Positions 5,730-13,706 of a DNA stretch of 34,821 nucleotides are shown here, piece by piece. The notes beneath the pieces were generated by a model. The model worked only from the letters and a program-made list of their open reading frames with translations, did not search any database and was not told the DNA's origin. The DNA comes from a virus: positions 1 to 34,821 of the IMG/VR virus record IMGVR_UViG_3300022685_000010; one strand, written 5' to 3'. Position numbers and translations under genes: made by a program. The stretch's first letter is position 1. Each line of letters begins with the position of its first letter.

Positions 5730-6965
5730 GTGGTACAGAAGCGTAAGGTCAAGCGATTCGGGCCGGGGAACCGGCAATTCACTGTGGTTGAGGAAGGCGC
5801 AACGCTGGGCGCCCGCATTGGCGTGAACGTGTTTTGGCCTGATGGCCGGCTGGTGACTGAGGAAGAATTGCGGTCATTGGGTGGCGCCGGCGGTGAAGGT
5901 GAAGCTGGCCCGAAGGGTGACAAAGGCGACCCTGGCGCGGATGGCGCGGACGGAGCGGATGGCGCAGACGGTGCAGATGGCTCACCTGGCCCGACAGCGG
6001 TATCGACTGACGCTAATAATCTTGCAGAGCTTGGCACGGATAGCCTGCTTTTGGTTGAACATCCAGGAAGCGATGACGAGTATTATGTTCTTCGTAACGG
6101 GCTATTTACCCGTGAAAGCACTGTGTTTGTTGATAGCGATGACCCTGTAGATACTCCAGAAAATGGTGTTCGTGTTGGGGATATATGGATTCAACAACCA
6201 GCGCTCGGCTGGCTGATTGGCACGGATGGCACGGATTACGGCTATGATTCGTCCACGCCGCCACCAGGAACGCTGCTGAATAACCTGCTTGGGTACTGGA
6301 AACTTGACGAGGCATCCGGGACAAGGGCCGACTCGCAAGGCTCTAACGACATGAATGCCAGCAATGTAGCAGTCAGTTCAACGCCTGGAATTATAAGCAA
6401 TGCCGCAGACTTCGATGGATCAGCCGCCACTGACTTGCGAACAGGTGTAAACACAGGACTGGACTTTGCAAGCAGTTACAGCGTGAATTGCTGGGTGAAT
6501 TTTAATTCGCTGTCGGGTTTTCCCGTCCCTTGGAACAGAGCAAACGGTGGCGCGGGCAACCAGCCTTCTAATTCAGCGCTTACCTATGTAAGCACATCGG
6601 GTCGACTGGTTACCTTGCTGTGCAACGGTTCATCATTTAGCGGCGAGGTTGGCGGCACGACAGGAACGGTTCTTTCCACTGGCACTGACTATATGTTCAC
6701 CAGCGTTGTAGAGGATATTGGTGGCGGTCAGGTTCGTGTTACCAACTATTTAAACGGTGTGCAGGATGCGCAAAGCGCGTTTAACTGGACGCTGTACGAC
6801 AATGACGCTTTGTTCAATTTCAAGCTGGGTCGTTACCATAGCCTAAGCAATCGCAAAATGAACGGATGGGTGGACGAGGTTGGTTTCTGGCAGCGGGCGC
6901 TGACCACCACGGAAATTACGGACCTGTACAACGGCGGCGCAGGACTAAGTTACGATGACTTTTAG
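5730..6965 (+). CDS. Tail fibre-like protein: collagen repeats plus LamG-type lectin domain
   Basis: The gene starts at GTG, with GGAG 7 bases upstream. Of 411 residues, the first 50 form a small head-like region, residues about 57-88 are Gly-X-Y collagen-like (GPKGDKGDPGADGAD and so on), and residues about 185-411 form a concanavalin/LamG-type beta sandwich. That sandwich is marked by LLGYWKLDEASGT at the start and GWVDEVGFWQRALTTTEI near the end, a classical LamG C-terminal signature. Collagen stalks with terminal lectins are typical of receptor-binding fibres or head decorations. Its position just after terminase, far from the other tail genes, is unusual. It probably trimerises and binds surface glycans (inference). 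Confidence 0.75.
   Translation: MVQKRKVKRFGPGNRQFTVVEEGATLGARIGVNVFWPDGRLVTEEELRSLGGAGGEGEAGPKGDKGDPGADGADGADGADGADGSPGPTAVSTDANNLAELGTDSLLLVEHPGSDDEYYVLRNGLFTRESTVFVDSDDPVDTPENGVRVGDIWIQQPALGWLIGTDGTDYGYDSSTPPPGTLLNNLLGYWKLDEASGTRADSQGSNDMNASNVAVSSTPGIISNAADFDGSAATDLRTGVNTGLDFASSYSVNCWVNFNSLSGFPVPWNRANGGAGNQPSNSALTYVSTSGRLVTLLCNGSSFSGEVGGTTGTVLSTGTDYMFTSVVEDIGGGQVRVTNYLNGVQDAQSAFNWTLYDNDALFNFKLGRYHSLSNRKMNGWVDEVGFWQRALTTTEITDLYNGGAGLSYDDF
5934..5978 (+). repeat. Five tandem 9-bp units encoding Gly-Ala-Asp
   Basis: Five in-frame copies of a GGN-GCN-GAY unit encode the collagen-like core of the fibre gene. The copies differ only at synonymous positions, so the peptide is conserved while the DNA has drifted. 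The unit number could vary between relatives by slippage. Confidence 0.75.
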
Positions 6966-6980
6966 GCGCAGGGCTACATA

Positions 6981-7967
6981 ATGGCATTCGGCGACATAGA
7001 ACCTAAAGCACTTGGCGGCACTACCATCACGGCGCTGGTGTCCACGGGTGATGACGAGCTAACGCTGCGGACAGCCGCGCCTATCACGGGCGGCGATACT
7101 GTGCAAATACAGTTCACAGCCAACGGCGTTCCGTATGATGTGGAAACAGCCCAGGCCGACATGAGCGGCGATTACATTGCCACGGCTACCGACATCCGCA
7201 CGAACTTGGCAGCGGAGGAGGGGAACCGCATACCTGTGACGCTGACGGTTGTGGAGCTGCCAACGCCGCCTTTCTTGGCTGACGCTGTGGTATGGCTAGA
7301 CCCAACCGACAACAGCAAGATGTGGCAGGACACGGGCAAGACAACACCAGTCACGGCAGACGGCGACCCCATCGCAGTATGGGAGGACAGCAACGGCGGC
7401 GGGGATTGGGTGCAGTCTGACAACGCCCGCAGACCAACATGGAAAACTACCTATGTCCAATTCAGCGACGACTGGCTTGTCGGTCCTGACTTAACAACTG
7501 ACCTCACAACTGAGGGAACGTTTATGGCCGCAGTCCACGTTGTGGATTCTGGCGGCAGCGCAGCAGGCGGGATGTTTCATTTTAGCTCGCAAAATAGTTC
7601 ACAAAGTGCCGCGCATTGGGGGACTATAGGCTTAAACTATATTTCCATCTTATCCTCTAGCCGAACCTCAATAAATTGGAACACGACCCCGGAGATGACT
7701 GGCCTGACAGCGCTTGTTTACGGAGTGCAAAACACCACGACAGCAAGCACGTTCGTCGTTAGTGTTGATGACGTAGACACTCTGCCACAAACGCGAACAT
7801 TCCAGGCACCGAACGCGCCCGTTATCGGAGGTACGCGCCGCCTAAGCAACATCAGCAGTTGGACGGTTCCGGATGGCAGGCTTTATGGACTAGTGGTTTA
7901 CGACCAGTCTCTATCAAGTACCGACCGCACCACGGCATTCAACTATATGAACGACCTGCTGCCTTAA
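6981..7967 (+). CDS. Putative tail/adhesin protein with concanavalin-like domain
   Basis: Of 328 residues, 1-95 form a beta-rich Thr/Ala region resembling an immunoglobulin-like or baseplate-type fold. Residues about 97-328 form a lectin-like sandwich beginning AVVWLDPTDNSKMWQD, a frequent opening in phage concanavalin-like modules, and ending YGLVVYDQSLSSTDRTTAF, a second typical element. It lies 15 bases after the previous lectin-bearing gene and probably works with it as receptor-binding or decoration protein. The ribosome site is weak (AGGG), suggesting translation coupled to the gene before. Family assignment is by fold-like pattern only. Confidence 0.6.
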   Translation: MAFGDIEPKALGGTTITALVSTGDDELTLRTAAPITGGDTVQIQFTANGVPYDVETAQADMSGDYIATATDIRTNLAAEEGNRIPVTLTVVELPTPPFLADAVVWLDPTDNSKMWQDTGKTTPVTADGDPIAVWEDSNGGGDWVQSDNARRPTWKTTYVQFSDDWLVGPDLTTDLTTEGTFMAAVHVVDSGGSAAGGMFHFSSQNSSQSAAHWGTIGLNYISILSSSRTSINWNTTPEMTGLTALVYGVQNTTTASTFVVSVDDVDTLPQTRTFQAPNAPVIGGTRRLSNISSWTVPDGRLYGLVVYDQSLSSTDRTTAFNYMNDLLP

Positions 7968-8085
7968 TTCATAGCAGCAAAAAGCGAGTTAAGCACAAAG
8001 GGAACCCAGAAAAACAGGGCGACGAACATCGCAATAACATGAAGCGTGTAAATATGGGTTTTGAACGCAACAGAGGAACAGAACC

Positions 8086-8685
8086 GTGCGAGATGTAGCA
8101 AGAGTTCTAGGGCCGGATGGTGAGTGGCACGTTATTGGCGTGGCTCTGCCCACAGGCGGTGCTGCCGGAACTGTGTTGGCGAAGGCGACCGCTGATGACT
8201 ATGATTTGGCGTATCTTCCAATTTCCTCATCGGTGTATTTGTCTGTTGCAAGCATGGTGGAAGGCGGCACTGCTCCGACCTTAGCAGCGTTCGGCCCGGA
8301 CGGCACAGTTCAATGTTATGACTTTAGTGTCAATGACTTTATGTATGGCTCGATTGTCGTTCCTTCCGATGCGTTGTCTAATGCAGACGGGGTTTTTTCG
8401 GTTGACTGGACAACGGACGGAACCGATACAGAGAATGTGAAATGGGAGATCATTTACACCATTGCCCAGCCCGGAGAGGCGTTTGGGTCAGAGGTTACTT
8501 TGGAGATTGAAAGCGCCGGGCCTGGCGTTGCTTGGGAGCTTGTAAGCGATGACTCATCGGCTCAAACATTGCCTGAGCCCAGCAGTGTAATCTCTTTTAG
8601 GCTGCGCCGTATAACCAATGGCGGGACGGATAATGCGGATGCTGTTTTCGGGCTGTCGTTGAATTTGTCGTACACTAGGGTTTAG
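8086..8685 (+). CDS. Putative tail-associated structural protein
   Basis: The 199-residue frame starts at GTG with AGAGGA about 8 bases upstream. The N-terminus (VARVLGPDGEWHVIG, then LPTGGAAGTVLAKAT) is of the kind found in phage fibre tip or adapter proteins. The rest is beta-rich and acidic, with a closing SLNLSYTRV strand. It sits third in the cluster of fibre-like genes, immediately before the lysis genes. A similar GGAAGTVLAK motif is common in tail-fibre head regions. I cannot name a family, and a minor adhesin or fibre role is inferred from context. The 118-base gap before it holds no supported gene. Confidence 0.55.
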   Translation: MRDVARVLGPDGEWHVIGVALPTGGAAGTVLAKATADDYDLAYLPISSSVYLSVASMVEGGTAPTLAAFGPDGTVQCYDFSVNDFMYGSIVVPSDALSNADGVFSVDWTTDGTDTENVKWEIIYTIAQPGEAFGSEVTLEIESAGPGVAWELVSDDSSAQTLPEPSSVISFRLRRITNGGTDNADAVFGLSLNLSYTRV

Positions 8686-8699
8686 CTTGAGGAAGCATT

Positions 8700-9131
8700 A
8701 TGCAGATCGGTGAGTTTTTTACGCTTGATGAAATGACGGCGACCAGCATGCCGTTTCCGAACAAGCCGGAGCTGTTTCATATTGTCAATTCGGTTCGCCT
8801 GTGTGCATTGGTGCTTGACCCGCTGCGCCGTATGGCTGGGCCGCTTACGCCTACGTCCTGGTTTCGCTCGTCGGCGGTAAATGAGGCTGTTGGCGGTCAT
8901 CCCGGCAGTTTTCACACACTGGGATTGGCCGCTGATATTTGGAGCGGCAGGCATAGCCCGAAGGCGCTCTTGGAAATGCTCGGCGCGCTGGAATTTGATC
9001 GGGCGTGTTACTATCCCAACAAGGAATTCATGCATGTTCAGATTGCGGCGATAGGATCGTTGCCGCGCGGAGAACTATTTGTTGATCGCGGCCAAGGATG
9101 GAAGCCAATCAACGCTGACACGCGGAGATAG
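8700..9131 (+). CDS. Endolysin: M15-type D-Ala-D-Ala peptidase
   Basis: This 143-residue zinc peptidase probably cuts peptide stems of the cell wall at lysis. The M15 zinc signature is present: His72 and Asp79 in FHTLGLAADIW (H-x6-D), and a second histidine His112 in MHVQIA. The short single-domain form, with no cell-wall-binding domain and no signal peptide, fits Gram-negative phage endolysins that reach the periplasm through a holin. AGGA precedes the ATG. The adjacent holin-like gene (3 bases downstream) makes a lysis cassette. An alternative is a virion-associated peptidase, but position favours lysis. Confidence 0.82.
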   Translation: MQIGEFFTLDEMTATSMPFPNKPELFHIVNSVRLCALVLDPLRRMAGPLTPTSWFRSSAVNEAVGGHPGSFHTLGLAADIWSGRHSPKALLEMLGALEFDRACYYPNKEFMHVQIAAIGSLPRGELFVDRGQGWKPINADTRR

Positions 9132-9134
9132 GTA

Positions 9135-9626
9135 ATGCTTTGGGAGGCGATTGTTGGCAAACTCATCGGCCAGGCCGCGCCGAAGGTTGCCGATTATTTT
9201 ATCAACAAGGCTGAACGCAAGGCCGAATTCAAGCTGGAGCAGATCAGGCAGATTCATGAGATCGAGCTTCGCAAGCTAGAAGGCAAGGCCGCGTGGGAAG
9301 CGGCAAAAACAAAGCGCGCCATTCAGTCTGAGGGTTTTGACCATGAGTGGGAAAAAATGTCACTCATGCAGCACAGCAAGGGCTGGAAGCAATATTTCGT
9401 GCTAATTGTTGTGTCGATACCGGCGATTGGCGCATTTATCCCGTACTACCAGCCGTACGTTTCTGAAGGCTTTGTTTCTCTTGAGGCCACGCCCCTGTGG
9501 TATCAGGTTCTTCTGACATCCATATTCTTTGCGGTGTACGGAATTCGTGTGTACCGCAGACAGGCGTTTGAAAAAAACATTTTGCTGGAAAAGCGGGAGC
9601 CAAAGGCGACCGTTTTAGCCAAGTGA
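9135..9626 (+). CDS. Putative holin (two transmembrane segments, coiled-coil N-terminus)
   Basis: Of 163 residues, 1-80 form a charged alpha-helical or coiled-coil region (KAERKAEFKLEQIRQIHEIE). Two hydrophobic helices follow, YFVLIVVSIPAIGAFIPYY (about 88-106) and WYQVLLTSIFFAVYGIRVYR (about 122-141), then a basic tail. This resembles phage holins related to gene-transfer-agent holins, although those often have three spans. GGAG lies 7 bases before the ATG. It follows the endolysin directly, so it likely forms the membrane lesion releasing it. The long cytoplasmic helix is atypical for small holins, so another membrane role is possible. Confidence 0.62.
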   Translation: MLWEAIVGKLIGQAAPKVADYFINKAERKAEFKLEQIRQIHEIELRKLEGKAAWEAAKTKRAIQSEGFDHEWEKMSLMQHSKGWKQYFVLIVVSIPAIGAFIPYYQPYVSEGFVSLEATPLWYQVLLTSIFFAVYGIRVYRRQAFEKNILLEKREPKATVLAK

Positions 9627-9673
9627 GGCTATAATGATTCAACAAATCATAGATTTCATAAGGGGCGATCATC

Positions 9674-10285
9674 GTGAGTACAGAAATAATCGTCGCCGCA
9701 ATCGGAGCGGTGAGTACGGTGACTGCATCCTATATCTCGTACCAGAAAGGGATTCTCAAACCTTCGGGGAAGATACAGATGACGGGATCGGAAATGAGCC
9801 CACGGGGACACACGGGTCAAGCATTTTTGATGGAGTGGACGGAAATACTGGCCGAGATTCGATCAATCATGCAGGACACATCTGTGGATCGGTTTGTGAT
9901 CTTCGAGGGGATGAACGGAAGATCAAAAGTTCGCAAGGTAACGGCGTTTTTTCAGTTGCGGAGCGAAGGTCAGAGGTCTTATAAGTTCAAAAACTTTGCG
10001 ATAGATGACGATTATCGTGAAATGCTTGAGAGGGCGAAGCAATCTCCAGATGGGCTTTACCTTGAAACAAGCGAAATGGAAGATTGCCGGCTTCGTCGGG
10101 TGTATGAAACAGAAGGCGTTACGTCTGCGGTTGTCCATCACCTTTCAGAAAACGAAGAAGGCGACCGGACAAAGGTCATTTTTTGCTCATTTGCCACGCA
10201 TGAGGGTGAGCTTACACTTACCGAGCAGACGCGGTGCATCATGGTCACGAGCCAGATGAAAGAGTTCTTTCGACAGTCAACATAA
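9674..10285 (+). CDS. Membrane-anchored hypothetical protein beside the lysis genes
   Basis: The 203-residue frame starts at GTG with AAGGGG 8 bases upstream. One N-terminal hydrophobic helix (IIVAAIGAVSTVTASYI, residues about 5-21) is followed by a soluble alpha/beta domain. That domain has sequences such as SVDRFVIFEGMNG and TKVIFCSFATHEGE that recall GAF-like sensor folds; this is tentative. It lies between the holin and portal genes. Roles to consider are an accessory lysis or spanin-like protein, or a signal-sensing lysis-timing protein. It lacks a lipobox and the Pro-rich stretch of o-spanins. Function otherwise unknown. Confidence 0.62.
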   Translation: MSTEIIVAAIGAVSTVTASYISYQKGILKPSGKIQMTGSEMSPRGHTGQAFLMEWTEILAEIRSIMQDTSVDRFVIFEGMNGRSKVRKVTAFFQLRSEGQRSYKFKNFAIDDDYREMLERAKQSPDGLYLETSEMEDCRLRRVYETEGVTSAVVHHLSENEEGDRTKVIFCSFATHEGELTLTEQTRCIMVTSQMKEFFRQST

Positions 10286-10294
10286 GGCGCGCAA

Positions 10295-12442
10295 ATGGAT
10301 ATTACGGACTACAACACGGATCAAGAAGCCTTGCAGGCCAAAGAGCAGGACGATAAGGACAAGTATCGGCGGCAGATGAAGGCTCTGGTAACGAACTGGT
10401 GTGAGCGCGTTGATTTTGGCCGCAAGCACGTTGATGAGTATCGCAAGCGGTGGGCTGATGATCGGAAATGGGCCAGGGGTGATGTTGATTGGCTGGTCAG
10501 GGCAAACCTGATTGGCGCGATTATGGAGGTTTTGGCCGCGTTCCTGTACGCCAAAAACCCCGATGTGAAGGTGAGCCCTTCCGATTCTGTGAACCGTGAG
10601 CGTATCAGCGCCTACCGCGAGTTTGCACAGACCATTACCGTGATTGTCTCGCGCCTGTGGAAAGATGCCGGCCTGAAAAAGATGGGCAAAAAATGGGTGC
10701 GCCAGTCGATGACGGTCGGTATTGGCTGGCTCAAAGTTTCCATGCAGACACGCACCGAGCAAAACACGCTTGTTGAGGAAGAAATCAATGACCTGATGAA
10801 GAACATGGCGAATATTGAGGCGTATGAAGAACGCCTTGCCGCCGGTGACGAGCTTGGTGTTGATGAGCAAGAAGAACTCACAATGAAGGCCAAGATTGAG
10901 TCCAACATGAAGGCGCTGGAAGCGCAGAAGGAAATCATGGTGGCAGAAGGCCTGGTCATTGACCCTATGGCGCCGGAGGATGTGACCGTGGCGCCCGAGT
11001 GCGGGGATGTTGAGAACTACCTACGCGCGCCATGGATTGCGATTGACTACTACAAGACGAAGCACGAAACCATGACCCTGGTCGATTGGGACGATGAGAA
11101 GAAAGAGAAAAAGCTCAATCAGGCAAACCTGTACCACAAGCGCCCAAGAAACGGTGATGCGACCAATACCGGCGGCGACTACCATCCGAATTACTATCGG
11201 GACAGCGGCAGCGTAGATGCTGATGATGAGTCTGCTGAGTCCAAAGACGGATTTGTGCGCGTCACGGAAATCTGGTGCAAGGATGACGGAATGGTTTACA
11301 CCATGATCGACGGCATCAAGGATTGCTGGGCTCGTGAGCCGTATGCGCCGACTACGGGGCGCAGGTTCTATCCGGTTTTCGACCTGTGCTGCCATCCGAT
11401 TGACGGTGAGTCGTATCCCCAATCCGATGTGTACCAACTCAAAGAACTGCAAGAGGAATACAACCGGACGCGCTCAAACTATGCGGAACATCGGCAGCGC
11501 GCCGTACCTGGCCTTGTGTTCAACACGGCTTCTATTACGGAAGAATCGGTCAAAAAGCTGGAACGATCGACCACGCAGGAAATGGTAGGCATTGAATTGA
11601 CACGGCCTGATACGCCAATTCAATCTGTTATTACCCCGAAGGCGTATTCGGCGGTAGACATGAACCTGTACGATACACGCCAGATCACCGCTGAAATGGA
11701 AAAAATCAGTGGGGCTCAGGATGCCCTGCAATCGTCCGTGCAAGTCGAAAAGACAGCAACCGAGGCCAAGATTCAAGAGGCAGGGTTTGGGGCGAGAAGC
11801 GGCGCCCGCAGGGATGCCCTGGAGGACTCCCTGACGGAAATGGCCGAGTATACGGCTCAGTTGGTATTGCAGACGTTTACGCAGGCAGAGGCCATCACAT
11901 ACGCCGGCCAGCAGGCCGTGTGGGTGGACATGACCACGGATGAGGCGCTGATGATGTTTGATGTCAGCATTAAGGCCGGATCTACTGGCAAGCCTAAGGC
12001 CAACAATGATCGAGAGATTTGGGGAACCCTGCTGCCGTTGATTGAGAAAATGATTGACCGAATTGGTCAGGCGCGCATGATGGGCCAGGAATGGGCAGCG
12101 AAGCCGCTGATTGCCTTGCTCGACGAAACCATGCGCCGGCTTGATGACCCGGCAGAGATTGAGAAATTCCTGCCTGTGCCGCCGGAGCCTGACCCCGAGG
12201 CCCAAAAGCCTGATGAGGAAACGCAGGCGCAGATCATGCTCGACAAGGCTAAGACTGAGGCCGAACGGGCTGACGTTTTGAAAACGATCACGGAGACTGG
12301 CGCGTCTATCCCGCCAAATATTGCAATGATGTACCTGTTGTTTGGCGGTGATGCTCTTGCCAATCAGCAGCAAGGCATGAACGGCCAGCAGCCAGCCATG
12401 CAGGAACCCGCGCTGGAGGAAGCGCCCAACCCGGTAGAGTGA
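10295..12442 (+). CDS. Portal (head-tail connector) protein
   Basis: This 715-residue protein is close in length to the P22 portal. It forms the dodecameric ring through which DNA enters and leaves and on which the tail is built. The N-terminus (about 20-80) has the portal-like charged helix KHVDEYRKRWADDRKW followed by NLIGAIMEVLAAFLYAKNPDV. A helical acidic insert lies at about 150-220, a wing/stem core at about 350-520 with YPQSDVYQLKELQEEYNRTR, and a Gln/Pro-rich tail follows. AAGG lies 7 bases before the ATG. The following acidic scaffold and capsid genes give the standard head-gene order, which strengthens the call. Confidence 0.85.
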   Translation: MDITDYNTDQEALQAKEQDDKDKYRRQMKALVTNWCERVDFGRKHVDEYRKRWADDRKWARGDVDWLVRANLIGAIMEVLAAFLYAKNPDVKVSPSDSVNRERISAYREFAQTITVIVSRLWKDAGLKKMGKKWVRQSMTVGIGWLKVSMQTRTEQNTLVEEEINDLMKNMANIEAYEERLAAGDELGVDEQEELTMKAKIESNMKALEAQKEIMVAEGLVIDPMAPEDVTVAPECGDVENYLRAPWIAIDYYKTKHETMTLVDWDDEKKEKKLNQANLYHKRPRNGDATNTGGDYHPNYYRDSGSVDADDESAESKDGFVRVTEIWCKDDGMVYTMIDGIKDCWAREPYAPTTGRRFYPVFDLCCHPIDGESYPQSDVYQLKELQEEYNRTRSNYAEHRQRAVPGLVFNTASITEESVKKLERSTTQEMVGIELTRPDTPIQSVITPKAYSAVDMNLYDTRQITAEMEKISGAQDALQSSVQVEKTATEAKIQEAGFGARSGARRDALEDSLTEMAEYTAQLVLQTFTQAEAITYAGQQAVWVDMTTDEALMMFDVSIKAGSTGKPKANNDREIWGTLLPLIEKMIDRIGQARMMGQEWAAKPLIALLDETMRRLDDPAEIEKFLPVPPEPDPEAQKPDEETQAQIMLDKAKTEAERADVLKTITETGASIPPNIAMMYLLFGGDALANQQQGMNGQQPAMQEPALEEAPNPVE

Positions 12443-12452
12443 GGAACGGTTT

Positions 12453-13562
12453 ATGAGCAAGAAAGATGATAAAGCTGACGATCAGAACACGGTTGACGAA
12501 CAGATTGCGGCCCTGGATGAGGCGCTTGGCGTTGAAAGTACGCCCGATGAGGATGAGTCATACCCGCCCATCGACGAAGAACTCAACGTGGATGACGAGC
12601 AGGATAAGACTGAGGGGGATAAGTCGAATGGTGAGCCCGAAAATGTCGGAGAGGTTGAGGATGCTGATGAGGGCGATGCTGAACCAGAAACAGCCGCCAA
12701 ACCCGATGAGGATGAAGCCGCCGAAAAAACCGAAGAACCGTCCGATGCCGAAAAGGCATTAGCGGAAGGCTCCAAGAAGCCGTCTGATGAGTTTGGGGAA
12801 CTGGACAAAGACGCGCCGGAAAAAACCCGTGAGCGGTTCAACTCCCTGAAAGAGCGTTTTGACGAGGTTTCGGCTGAGACAGAGAAGCTGCGACAGCAGA
12901 ATTCGGAATGGGTGGAAACCATACAGTCCACCAAGACCACGCCGGAACAGTTTGGCAGAACGCTGCAATACTTGGAGGCCGTCAACAGTGCCGATCCAGT
13001 CAAGCTGGAGCAGGCGTATCAAATGATGATGGAAGAAGCCCAGGCGCTCGGCAAAATGCTTGGCAAGGAAGCGCCGGGCTACGACCCGCTGAGTGAATAC
13101 GAGGATTTGAAAAAGAAAGTCGATGATGGCTACCTTGACCGCGAAGATGCGCTTGAGATTGCGAAAGGGCGGGCCGGTCAGCGTGTGCATCACGCCTCTC
13201 AGCAGACCCAGCAGCAGCGCGAGCAGGTTGCGACAACGCAACAGCAGGCGATGGGCGAGTTGAGCGCGCTGGGCGCTGAACTGCGCGCACAAGACCCCGA
13301 GTTTGTTGCCAAGCAGGGCGAGCTACAGGGGTTCATCAAAGACATGGTGGATTCTGGAGTGGCCCCTAGCGAATGGGCAAAAATGACGCGCGCATTTTAC
13401 AAGCGCATCCCGTCACCATCCGCAGCTCCGGCGCCGCAGCGCAAGCCTGCCCCAAACAGCCTTCGTCCTGGCGGCGCATCCGAATCAAGTTCCGGCCTGA
13501 AAAAAGAACCTGGCTCCGCTTTGGAGGCATTGGACATGGCGCTTGAAAATATGGGGCAGTAG
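12453..13562 (+). CDS. Scaffold (prohead assembly) protein
   Basis: This 369-residue, strongly acidic protein begins MSKKDDKADDQN. Residues 1-130 are almost all Asp/Glu/Pro/Ala, which is disordered and typical of scaffolds. Residues about 130-310 are helical and Gln-rich (TETEKLRQQNSEW-like coiled coil, QQTQQQREQVATTQQQ). The C-terminal 60 residues are basic and proline-rich (PQRKPAPNS), fitting the capsid-binding end of scaffolds. It drives capsid assembly and is lost on maturation. GAGGAA precedes the ATG. Its position between portal and capsid is the classical scaffold site. No family signature motif is visible, so the call is by composition and context. Confidence 0.8.
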   Translation: MSKKDDKADDQNTVDEQIAALDEALGVESTPDEDESYPPIDEELNVDDEQDKTEGDKSNGEPENVGEVEDADEGDAEPETAAKPDEDEAAEKTEEPSDAEKALAEGSKKPSDEFGELDKDAPEKTRERFNSLKERFDEVSAETEKLRQQNSEWVETIQSTKTTPEQFGRTLQYLEAVNSADPVKLEQAYQMMMEEAQALGKMLGKEAPGYDPLSEYEDLKKKVDDGYLDREDALEIAKGRAGQRVHHASQQTQQQREQVATTQQQAMGELSALGAELRAQDPEFVAKQGELQGFIKDMVDSGVAPSEWAKMTRAFYKRIPSPSAAPAPQRKPAPNSLRPGGASESSSGLKKEPGSALEALDMALENMGQ

Positions 13563-13565
13563 GGT

Positions 13566-13594
13566 TTGCAATCTGCCCTTGCATGAATCATACT
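13566..13594 (+). promoter_or_regulatory. Candidate promoter in the capsid-gene leader
   Basis: TTGCAA (13566-13571), a 17-base spacer, and CATACT (13589-13594, 4 of 6 consensus) lie in a 144-base untranslated leader (13563-13706) before the capsid gene. This is the largest gap in the head cluster. The leader also has a weak AGTGC/GCACT hairpin around 13635-13655. An extra promoter would help explain high capsid output; this is suggestive only. Confidence 0.3.
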
Positions 13595-13706
13595 TTGCAT
13601 AACACCAGCCAGCAGTAAGCCGGGGTCGCGTCCGGTAGTGCAGTAAGGGCTTCGCACTCCCAGGTGGTTAGGAAATTTATTTCTCAATCATTTGGAGAGT
13701 GCAGTT

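Noticed and set aside
7965-8085. Hydrophobic minus-strand reading resembling a small membrane protein
   Set aside because: It has no start codon with a ribosome site and would run against the late operon; kept only as an observation in a 118-base gap. A 17-codon plus-strand frame there is also unsupported.
9634-9984. Plus-strand frame overlapping the membrane-anchored gene, with GAGG before its ATG
   Set aside because: Beyond the first residues its composition is that of a shadow frame, and the overlapping 203-residue frame has a better ribosome site and a coherent membrane anchor and domain.
11474-12460. A 328-codon minus-strand frame opposite the portal
   Set aside because: Antisense to a well-supported portal gene, no start signals, low-complexity shadow composition.
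12482-13003. Serine-rich minus-strand frame opposite the scaffold
   Set aside because: It is the mirror of Asp/Glu codons in the acidic scaffold and has no independent support.
13563-13706. Possible tRNA-like or structured RNA in the capsid leader
   Set aside because: Only short weak stems; no T-arm GTTCGA motif, no acceptor pairing.
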